30,964 nt of DNA from JAHJQQ01 sp032907525 (GTDB taxonomy: Bacteria > Pseudomonadota > Gammaproteobacteria > Thiohalobacterales > Thiohalobacteraceae), in assembly GCA_032907525.1 (NCBI GenBank), contig JAJJPM010000003.1, positions 1 to 30,964 on the forward strand, in the 5' to 3' direction. Made by a program: the position numbers and the translations under genes. The notes beneath the pieces are model-generated. The model was not told the origin of the DNA and ran no database searches. It saw nothing but the letters and a program-made list of their open reading frames with translations. Positions within the stretch are counted from its first letter, which is position 1. Every line of letters begins with the position of its first letter. Below are positions 6,683 through 12,729 of the stretch, piece by piece.

Positions 6683-7969
6683 ATGAATCGAGCACTGACT
6701 GTTCTCCCGTTCGTCGCGCTGTTGGCGCTGACCGGTCACGTCCAGGCGGGCACGTCGATCATCCCGGGCAGGTCGGCGGCACTCGGTGCCGACACACCCG
6801 TGCCGGAACGTTTCATCGTGCGTGGCAACACGGTGGTGGATCTTCGGAGCGGCCGGCCCGTGTTCCTGCGCGGCGTGGGCTATTCACCCTACCTGCCCGG
6901 CGAAACGCCGCTGCAGGGAGCGCCGCCCGGTGACGACGGGCGATATGCCGGGCACTTTGCGCATCTGCGCGAACTGGGCGTGAATTATCTGCATGTATTT
7001 CCGCTGCTGATGCCCGAGGGCTTCTTCGCGGAGCTGGACCAGACCGACCTGGTCTACGGCCAGGACATCTGGGTGATGGGCGGCGCCGAGGATTTTCTCG
7101 ACCCGGTCTTCCAGACGAGCACGATCGAGCAGATCAAGGCCGTCATCGATCATACCTACGAGGTCGGCCGTCCCGACCGTCTGGTACTGTTTTCGGTCGG
7201 CGACGAGCTTCTGCCCGATGCCATCATGCGCACCGATGCGCGCCATCCCGAGGTGCGGGACTTCGAGGGCAGGCATGTGCGCGTGAGCGGTCGCACGCCC
7301 ACCGAGGTCGCCCTGGCGCGGCTCATCGACGCGGCCATCGACTACGAACTCACCCGCTACGGGCGGCGGCACCTGTACTGCCATACCAGCTGGACGCACG
7401 TGGGACCGCTGGCCGACCGTCCGGATATCGAGGTGAAGCGTGACAGCGTGCTGGTGCCGGACATGGGCGATCTCATGTGCCTGAACATCTACACCTACGC
7501 GCGAGGGGTGAAGACTTCGCCGCCCGGTTCGGTGACCGGCACCGCCTATCAGGGCTATCTCGAGGAGCTCGCGGCCCGGGTGGATATGCCGGTGCTGGTC
7601 ACCCAGGTGGGGCTGTCGACCTCGCCCATCGAACCCAAGCACTGGGTGCCCGGCTTCGGCGGTCACCGGGTCGAAGACGTGCCGGAGACCTACCGGTCCG
7701 TGTGGCGGGACATCCGCACGGCGAAGGGTCACGAGACGTTCGCGGGCCTGGTGTTCTTCGAACTGCACGACGAGTGGTGGAAGAGCGGCGAGGACCGGAC
7801 CGACCCGCACCGCCACGAACCGGAGGATCCCGAGGAGTGGTTCGGCATCTACGCCATCGGCAAAGACAACCGATTGGTTCCAAAAGGGGAAATTCCATCA
7901 ACTGTGCGCGGGCTGTTCTCCGCCCCGGGGACCGCCGAGGTCGGCACCGGTCCCCGGAAGTCCCGCTGA
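6683..7969 (+). CDS. Secreted glycoside-hydrolase-like TIM-barrel protein
   Basis: A 428-residue protein with a clear signal peptide (MNRALTVLPFVALLALTGHVQA). After it come RPVFLRGVGYSPY, typical of the first strands of GH5/GH2-type barrels, and the loops one expects at the strand ends: LFSVGDELLPD (Glu175, where an acid/base would be), PVLVTQVGLSTSP (Gln308, where these families usually have the nucleophile Glu in TExG) and LVFFELHDEWWK (Glu360) near the end. The Gln raises the possibility that activity is altered or absent. ATG 6683 is chosen because it begins the signal peptide; the frame is open further upstream without sense. It stands alone, between olsA and tusA. Exact GH family and substrate are not resolved. 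Confidence 0.7.
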   Translation: MNRALTVLPFVALLALTGHVQAGTSIIPGRSAALGADTPVPERFIVRGNTVVDLRSGRPVFLRGVGYSPYLPGETPLQGAPPGDDGRYAGHFAHLRELGVNYLHVFPLLMPEGFFAELDQTDLVYGQDIWVMGGAEDFLDPVFQTSTIEQIKAVIDHTYEVGRPDRLVLFSVGDELLPDAIMRTDARHPEVRDFEGRHVRVSGRTPTEVALARLIDAAIDYELTRYGRRHLYCHTSWTHVGPLADRPDIEVKRDSVLVPDMGDLMCLNIYTYARGVKTSPPGSVTGTAYQGYLEELAARVDMPVLVTQVGLSTSPIEPKHWVPGFGGHRVEDVPETYRSVWRDIRTAKGHETFAGLVFFELHDEWWKSGEDRTDPHRHEPEDPEEWFGIYAIGKDNRLVPKGEIPSTVRGLFSAPGTAEVGTGPRKSR

Positions 7970-8003
7970 AGGGCGGGACCGGTCTCCCGGAAGCCCGGGA
8001 CGA

Positions 8004-8032
8004 TTGACAGCACCGGGGTCGGCGCCTATCTT
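8004..8032 (+). promoter_or_regulatory. Strong sigma-70 promoter of tusA
   Basis: TTGACA (8004-8009), 17-bp spacer, TATCTT (8027-8032). A perfect -35 and a good -10 at ideal spacing, 37 bases before the tusA start. Confidence 0.85.
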
Positions 8033-8033
8033 A

Positions 8034-8047
8034 AGTAAACGTTCACT
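8034..8047. promoter_or_regulatory. Palindromic operator, TetR type
   Basis: AGTAAACGTTCACT reads as a dyad (12 of 14 positions), centred on ACGT and flanked on both sides by CTTAAG. It begins right after the -10 and covers the expected transcription start, so binding here would block the promoter. The TetR gene at 8475 is the natural candidate binder. Confidence 0.6.
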
Positions 8048-8068
8048 AACTTAAGAGGGAGATCCGCC

Positions 8069-8302
8069 ATGACCACGTTCGACCAGGAACTCGACGCCCG
8101 CGGCCTGAACTGCCCGCTGCCCATCCTGCGCGCCAAGAAGAGCATCGCCGCACTGGGCGCCGGCCAGGTGCTGCGCATCGTCGCGACCGATCCCGGTTCG
8201 GTGAAGGACTTCGAGGCGTTCTGCAAGCAGACCGGCAACACCCTGCTGTCGTCGGCGCAGAGCGAGGGCGCCTTCGAATTCCTCATCCGCAAGGCGGGGT
8301 GA
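8069..8302 (+). CDS. TusA-family sulfur carrier protein
   Basis: A 77-residue protein of the TusA/SirA/YeeD fold. Residues 9-18 (DARGLNCPLP) carry the family's CPxP motif, with Cys15 as the sulfur-carrying residue. TusA accepts persulfide sulfur and passes it on, in tRNA thiolation or, in sulfur oxidisers, in the cytoplasmic sulfur relay. The ATG at 8069 has a purine-rich SD (AGAGGGAG). No dsrE, rhodanese or tus partners lie next to it, so which of these roles it serves is open. Its dedicated promoter, the operator on the start site and a TetR gene downstream suggest an inducible role rather than plain housekeeping. Confidence 0.92.
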   Translation: MTTFDQELDARGLNCPLPILRAKKSIAALGAGQVLRIVATDPGSVKDFEAFCKQTGNTLLSSAQSEGAFEFLIRKAG

Positions 8303-8320
8303 GGGACCTGCCTTGTCATC

Positions 8321-8445
8321 GGCCACGGAATCCACGGAACGACACGGAAGAACCGGTAATGCGAAACCCCGGCAGTCCGCCCGCGCGGTCATCGGACGGG
8401 ATCTTGGAGTGATGCATTCCGTGTCGTTCCGTGGATTCCGTGGCC
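8321..8445. repeat. 125-bp element with 29-bp perfect inverted repeats
   Basis: Arms at 8321-8349 and 8417-8445 are perfect reverse complements. Each arm is made of about three 9-bp units of the form CCACGGAAT, CCACGGAAC, GACACGGAA. The 67-base middle has a weak helix of its own. It lies between tusA and the second TetR gene. A single related arm is found again at 17555-17579. No coding potential; it looks like a dispersed palindromic element. Confidence 0.9.
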
Positions 8446-8474
8446 ACATTCTTTACCGGCCGGCCGTCTGAATC

Positions 8475-9080
8475 ATGGCCAAGCGCCTGCAGGCCGCCGA
8501 GCGGCGCGCATCGATCCTGGCGGTGGCCAAGGTACTGTTCGCGGACAAGGGTTATCACGGCGTGTCGGTCGATGAGATCGCCTCGCGTCTGGCCGTGAGT
8601 CCGGCGGTGCTCTACCGTCATTTCGCCTCCAAGCAGGATCTCTACGAGGCCGTTCTGAGCGAGATCGCCTGCACGCGCGAGAGCTACGTCGACGTGGTGG
8701 TGCGCGGGCCGGACGATTTCGGCGGACTGCTCGCGCGCATGACGCTCATGTACGTCGAGAGCGTCGCCCGCGATCCCGACTATCTGCGCATGGAACTGCA
8801 TGCCGCACTGGAGGGCAGCCAGGCGGCGCGCCAGTTCTTCGAGAACCGCTGGCGTCCGTTCGCGGACTATATCGAGTTCGGTCTGGGCGAGCTGCGCAAG
8901 GAAGGCCGCGGGGCGCACGTCGATCCGCGCATCGCCTCACTGATGTTCCAGGGAATGGTGCGCGAGGCGCTGTACGCCAGGATCGTGTATCAGGCGGACC
9001 GCTACCGCGAATACAGCCTGGCCGATCTGGTGAAACACCTGGTAACGATGTTCCTGCGCGCCGTCGGTATCGGTGCTTGA
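8475..9080 (+). CDS. TetR/AcrR-family transcriptional regulator (second of two)
   Basis: A 201-residue regulator. The N-terminal HTH runs over about residues 28-55 (VSVDEIASRLAVSP and AVLYRHFASKQDLYEAVL), typical TetR; the rest is a helical ligand and dimer domain without metal or cysteine motifs. The ATG at 8475 lies inside a short gap after the inverted-repeat element. It is 172 bases after tusA on the same strand. The tusA promoter carries a palindrome of TetR type, so I infer that this protein represses tusA and maybe itself through read-through. It is a different subtype from the TetR at 3646, with no close sequence similarity beyond the HTH. Confidence 0.93.
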   Translation: MAKRLQAAERRASILAVAKVLFADKGYHGVSVDEIASRLAVSPAVLYRHFASKQDLYEAVLSEIACTRESYVDVVVRGPDDFGGLLARMTLMYVESVARDPDYLRMELHAALEGSQAARQFFENRWRPFADYIEFGLGELRKEGRGAHVDPRIASLMFQGMVREALYARIVYQADRYREYSLADLVKHLVTMFLRAVGIGA

Positions 9081-9092
9081 ATCACTCGAACT

Positions 9093-9119
9093 GTCGGGGT
9101 TCGCGGTACTCACCCCGAC
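9093..9119. terminator. Hairpin between convergent genes
   Basis: GTCGGGGT (9093-9100) pairs with ACCCCGAC (9112-9119) over 11 bases. It separates the end of the TetR gene from the end of the small Cys-rich gene on the other strand and could serve both. No strong T-run on either side. Confidence 0.5.
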
Positions 9120-9128
9120 CGACGGCCA

Positions 9129-9332
9129 CTAGGATCCGTTTCTTTCCCATCCCGCATCGAGATCGATGCCGAGTTCCTCCGCCAGTGCGACCCAGCGCGG
9201 CTCGGCCTCGCAGCAACAGACGTCGTGCCAGTGCGGCACGCCTTCATGCATGCTGATGGGTTTCCTGCATGCGGTGTCGGCTGGCCGCGTCTCGTCGGTC
9301 TGTCGCGCTTCATCGTCGTGGCGGTCGGTCAT
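9129..9332 (-). CDS. Small Cys/His-rich hypothetical protein, 67 residues
   Basis: The ATG (9330-9332, minus strand) is preceded by a strong SD, GAGAGGAG with a seven-base gap, which makes this short frame credible. The first about 25 residues are polar and charged. The second half reads HEGVPHWHDVCCCEAEPRW then LAEELGIDLDAGWE: three cysteines in a row and several histidines close by, as in small metal-binding or redox proteins. I do not recognise the family. The gene stands alone, convergent with the TetR gene. The 211 bases upstream, up to the BtuD gene, hold no other gene that I can see. Confidence 0.65.
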   Translation of the reverse strand: MTDRHDDEARQTDETRPADTACRKPISMHEGVPHWHDVCCCEAEPRWVALAEELGIDLDAGWERNGS

Positions 9333-9543
9333 GGCTGTGCTCCTCTCGGGCGCGCCTATACCTCACTTCTCATAGGCATAAAGACTGTGGTGTTGCGGAC
9401 ATGGATGCGCTGCGCGCGCAGGATGGAAGTCTAGTCGGAATTTTCGTTTCGGCCATCACGGCATCGAGCCGCATCGTCCAACGCGGTGGTCGCGTATCGG
9501 GAGGATGTGGGTGCGCGGCATGCCTGCGCCGCGCCGGTGGAGG

Positions 9544-10308
9544 TCAGCGCGGCAGCCAGGCCGGCGGGGCGTCGCTCACCTGGCGCAATGCCTGGCCATA
9601 GAGCGCTTCGAGCCGCGCCGTCCGCAGTACGTCGCTGCAGGCGCCCGCTTCGACATGGCCGTCGCCCTGCAGCAGCAGCGCATGATCCGCACAGCGCGCG
9701 GCGAAGTTCACATCGTGCAGGACCATGACGACCGTCCTGTCCCGCGTCCGCGCCAGATCGGCGAGCCGGTCCAGCAGGGCGACCTGGTGATGCAGGTCGA
9801 GATGGTTGGTCGGCTCATCGAGCAGCAGGACGTCCGTGTCCTGCGTCAGGAGCGTCGCCAGCGCCAGGCGTCGCCGCTCGCCGCCGGACAAGGTGGCGAC
9901 GTCGCGTTCGTCCCAGCCGGCCAGTCCCACCTGTTGCAAGGCCTCCCGCGCCAGCTGCACGTCGGCGGCCGTTTCCCAGCCCCAGGGCGAGCTGTGCGGA
10001 TGCCGGCCGAGCAGCGCGGTCTCCAGCACGGTCGCCGGGAACGGATCGTGGCTGTCCTGCGGCAGCAGGCCGATGTGCCGGGCGAGCCGGCGGCGCGTCT
10101 GATTCCGCAACGGCGTGTCGTCGAGCCGCACGTCGCCGCGCTGCGGCGCGCGCAGGCCCGCGAGCGTGTGCAGGAGTGTCGTCTTGCCGCTGCCGTTGCG
10201 GCCGAGGATCGCCCAGCACTGGCCGGGCGTGAATTCCAGGGTGAGGTCGCGGCACACCTCGACGCCGCCGATGCGCACGGCCAGTCCGTGCAGGCTCAGG
10301 GTGCTCAT
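9544..10308 (-). CDS. btuD: ABC transporter ATPase, BtuD/FecE type
   Basis: A 254-residue nucleotide-binding subunit. Walker A is GRNGSGKT (residues 36-43), then the Q-loop (LLPQD), the signature LSGGE, Walker B LLLDEPTNHLD and the H-loop histidine in VLHDVNF. This is the subfamily that drives cobalamin, siderophore or heme import. The ATG overlaps the permease stop by four bases, so the two are coupled. The long open frame that extends upstream to 11532 in this register is only antisense to the coding sense of the permease and is not a fusion. B12 is inferred from the nearby riboswitch-controlled receptor; this operon has no riboswitch of its own. Confidence 0.88.
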   Translation of the reverse strand: MSTLSLHGLAVRIGGVEVCRDLTLEFTPGQCWAILGRNGSGKTTLLHTLAGLRAPQRGDVRLDDTPLRNQTRRRLARHIGLLPQDSHDPFPATVLETALLGRHPHSSPWGWETAADVQLAREALQQVGLAGWDERDVATLSGGERRRLALATLLTQDTDVLLLDEPTNHLDLHHQVALLDRLADLARTRDRTVVMVLHDVNFAARCADHALLLQGDGHVEAGACSDVLRTARLEALYGQALRQVSDAPPAWLPR

Positions 10309-11300
10309 GCGCGCACGTCCGCGCGGCTGCGCAGCAGCAGGAACAGGAACACCGGGATGCCGATACCGGCGGTGAGGATGCCGACGGGCAGCTGCTGCGG
10401 CGCCCACAGGGTGCGCGCGAGCAGATCGGCGAAGGAGAGCAGTGTGCCGCCGGCGAGGGCGCACGCGGGCAGCAGGATGCGCTGATCGCGCGCGCCGGCC
10501 AGCCGCAGGAGATGCGGGACGACGAGACCGACGAAGCCGACGCTGCCGGCGAGCGTCACCGCGCCGGCCGTGCCCAGCGCGGCGAGCACGTAGAGCGTAT
10601 TGCGCAGCGGTGCCACCGCGACGCCGAGCGTCCGTGCCTGCAATTCGCCGCGTGCCAGCACGTTCAGCGGGCGCGCCAGGGCCAGTCCCGCCAGCAGCAC
10701 GGCGATCAGCAGCGCCAGCGCCGGCCACGGCGCATCGCCCGTGACGAGATCGCCCATCAGCCAGAACAGCATGCCGCGCAGGTTGTGTTCGGGTGCGACG
10801 GTGAGGATGAAGGCGATCAGCGCGCCCCAGCCGGCGGCGAGAATGATCCCGGTGAGCAGCAGACGGGCGGGCGACCAGTCGCCGCCGCGGCGCGCCAGGC
10901 CGAAGACCAGCACGGTGGCGAGCAGAGCGCCGAGGAAGGCGCCGCCGTTCAGCCACGTGCCGGAGAGTCCGGCGAGCATGGCCAGGAGGGCGCCGACGGC
11001 CGCGCCGCCGGAGGTGCCGAGCACATAGGGATCGGCGAGCGGGTTGCGCAGCAGCACCTGCAGCAGGGCGCCGCTCACGGCCAGGAGGGCGCCGACGGCG
11101 AAAGCGCCGAGCGCACGCGGCAGGCGCAGTTCGAGCACGATGCTGCGCTGCGGCTCGTCGCCCGCGCCGGCCAGCGCGCGCAGCACGTCGGCAAAGGGGA
11201 TCGGCGCGCTGCCGACGGCGAGCGCGGCGCCGATGCCGGCGAGGCTCAGGAGCAGCAACAGGCCTATCAGCCGCCCGGGCGGGTGCGTGGCCGCAGGCAT
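10305..11300 (-). CDS. btuC: ABC transporter permease, FecCD/BtuC family
   Basis: A 331-residue inner-membrane permease with about nine to ten hydrophobic helices. FecCD-family landmarks are present: ELRLPRALGAFAVGALLAVSGALLQ near residues 57-82, NPLADPYVLGTSGGA, and the GSVGFVGLVVPHLLRL helix that contacts the ATPase. The start is the ATG at 11298-11300, three bases after the HAD gene stop, and its stop overlaps the btuD start. With BtuD it would import a corrinoid (or ferric chelate) handed over by a periplasmic binding protein. No btuF-like gene is in the window, so the binding protein must be encoded elsewhere. Confidence 0.9.
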   Translation of the reverse strand: MPAATHPPGRLIGLLLLLSLAGIGAALAVGSAPIPFADVLRALAGAGDEPQRSIVLELRLPRALGAFAVGALLAVSGALLQVLLRNPLADPYVLGTSGGAAVGALLAMLAGLSGTWLNGGAFLGALLATVLVFGLARRGGDWSPARLLLTGIILAAGWGALIAFILTVAPEHNLRGMLFWLMGDLVTGDAPWPALALLIAVLLAGLALARPLNVLARGELQARTLGVAVAPLRNTLYVLAALGTAGAVTLAGSVGFVGLVVPHLLRLAGARDQRILLPACALAGGTLLSFADLLARTLWAPQQLPVGILTAGIGIPVFLFLLLRSRADVRA

Positions 11301-11303
11301 GGC

Positions 11304-11981
11304 TCAGTCGGCCGGCCCGGTCCAGCCCCGGCGCAGCGTCATGACCGGCCAGCCGCGGGCGCGCGCATGGTGCGCGAGCGTGTCGTCGGGATCGACCGCG
11401 ACCGGATGCGCGACCCGTTCCAGCAGCGGCAGGTCGTTGTGCGAATCGCTGTAGAACCAGCTGCCGTCCAGATCGGCCCCGTGGTCGGCCAGCCACTGCT
11501 CCAGGCGCTGCACCTTGCCGGACTGGAAACACGGGATGCCGGCGCTGCGCCCGGTGTAGCGCCCGTCTTCCATCTCGACCTCGGTCGCGATCAGATGGCG
11601 GATGCCGAAGCGCGCGGCGATGGGCGCGGTGACGAAACGGTTGGTGGCGGTGATGATCACCGGCATGTCGCCGCCGGCGCGGTGGCGCTCCACCAGGGCG
11701 CGGGCGTCGGGCAGGATGATGGGATCGATCATGCGGACCAGGAATTCGTCGCGCCAGGCGTGCAGGCGCTCCGGGGGATGTTCCGCGAGTGGCCGCAGCG
11801 AGAAGGCGAGGAAGGCCTGGATGTCGAGGCTGCCCGCCTTGTACTGATCGTAGTAGCGGCGGTTCTCGCGCTCGTAGCTCTCTCCGTCGACGATGCCTTG
11901 TTCGACCAGAAAACGGCCCCAGAGATAATCGCTGTCGCCACCCAGAAGGGTGTTGTCGAGGTCGAACAGGGCCAGGGCCAC
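11304..11981 (-). CDS. HAD-IB family phosphatase (phosphoserine-phosphatase-like)
   Basis: A 225-residue HAD hydrolase. Motif I is FDLDNT (nucleophile Asp7, Asp9), motif II the Thr in ITATN, motif III the Lys of QSGK, and motif IV SDSHNDLPLL. I choose a GTG start at 11979-11981: the protein then begins VALALFDLDNT, the usual beginning of this subgroup, with GGAG nine bases upstream. An ATG at 12059 would add 26 Arg/Pro-rich residues with no family likeness. It sits head to head with rppH and three bases ahead of btuC, so it may be the first gene of the HAD-btuC-btuD transcript. The substrate is unknown. Confidence 0.88.
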   Translation of the reverse strand: MALALFDLDNTLLGGDSDYLWGRFLVEQGIVDGESYERENRRYYDQYKAGSLDIQAFLAFSLRPLAEHPPERLHAWRDEFLVRMIDPIILPDARALVERHRAGGDMPVIITATNRFVTAPIAARFGIRHLIATEVEMEDGRYTGRSAGIPCFQSGKVQRLEQWLADHGADLDGSWFYSDSHNDLPLLERVAHPVAVDPDDTLAHHARARGWPVMTLRRGWTGPAD

Positions 11982-12125
11982 TTTGGGGCGCTCCGCGGTC
12001 GCTTGGGAAGGCGCCAAGGATAGTGGTCGCCGCGGACGAGGTAAACGCGCCGCGGGCATTTGCCGACGGGCGCGCATTTGTGGGAGAATCGGGACACCGC
12101 TCCAGTTCGTATTTTGGGTGTTCAA

Positions 12126-12644
12126 GTGATTGATTCGGATGGATATCGTCCCAACGTCGGCATCGTCCTGAGCAACCGGGACGGCGACCTGCTGTGGGCG
12201 CGCCGCATCGGTCAGAACGCCTGGCAGTTCCCGCAGGGCGGGATCCGCAGCGACGAGACGCCGGAAGAGGCCCTGTTCCGCGAACTCGCCGAAGAGGTCG
12301 GGCTCTATCCCGGGCATGTCCAGATCCTCGCCCAGACGCGCGGCTGGCTGCGCTACCGCTTGCCGGACCGCTATATCCGCCGCGGCACCCGCCCGGTGTG
12401 CATCGGCCAGAAGCAGGTGTGGTTCCTGCTGCGCCTGGTCGGCGACGAGCGCGACGTCTGTCTGAACAGCTGCGATCACCCCGAATTCGACTGCTGGCGC
12501 TGGGTGGATTACTGGCACCCGCTCGGCGAGGTGGTGGCCTTCAAGCGCAAGGTCTACCAGCGCGCACTGAGCGAATTCGCGCCGCTGCTGTTTCCGGACG
12601 GCGCGCCACCGCTGCCGCAGTCGCGATCCCTGCGTCATCGCTAG
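12126..12644 (+). CDS. rppH: RNA pyrophosphohydrolase RppH (Nudix)
   Basis: A 172-residue Nudix enzyme that removes pyrophosphate from the 5' end of RNA and so opens it to decay. The Nudix box is complete: GGIRSDETPEEALFRELAEE, then VG. The N-terminus IDSDGYRPNVGIVLSN is nearly that of E. coli RppH (IDDDGYRPNVGIV), which fixes the start at the GTG 12126-12128 although the frame is open earlier. Length agrees with the 176 residues of E. coli. It is followed by ptsP, the same order as in E. coli and many gammaproteobacteria. The HAD gene is divergent, and the 144 bases between them must hold both promoters; I see none that is clear. Confidence 0.96.
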   Translation: MIDSDGYRPNVGIVLSNRDGDLLWARRIGQNAWQFPQGGIRSDETPEEALFRELAEEVGLYPGHVQILAQTRGWLRYRLPDRYIRRGTRPVCIGQKQVWFLLRLVGDERDVCLNSCDHPEFDCWRWVDYWHPLGEVVAFKRKVYQRALSEFAPLLFPDGAPPLPQSRSLRHR

Positions 12645-12729
12645 ATGGCCGCCGACGGCGCCCCCCATCCATGCCCAGCCGTCGGCGCGTGCGCGCCGGC
12701 CCTGCCCGACGAAGCGGTGATCTGATCCC

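Noticed and set aside
8321..8445. Complete insertion sequence
   Set aside because: 125 bp, no transposase frame; at most a non-autonomous element.
9544..11532. A 662-residue frame that could be read as a fusion of an unknown domain with BtuD
   Set aside because: The upstream part is a shifted-frame reading of the permease gene; BtuD has its own ATG coupled to the permease stop.
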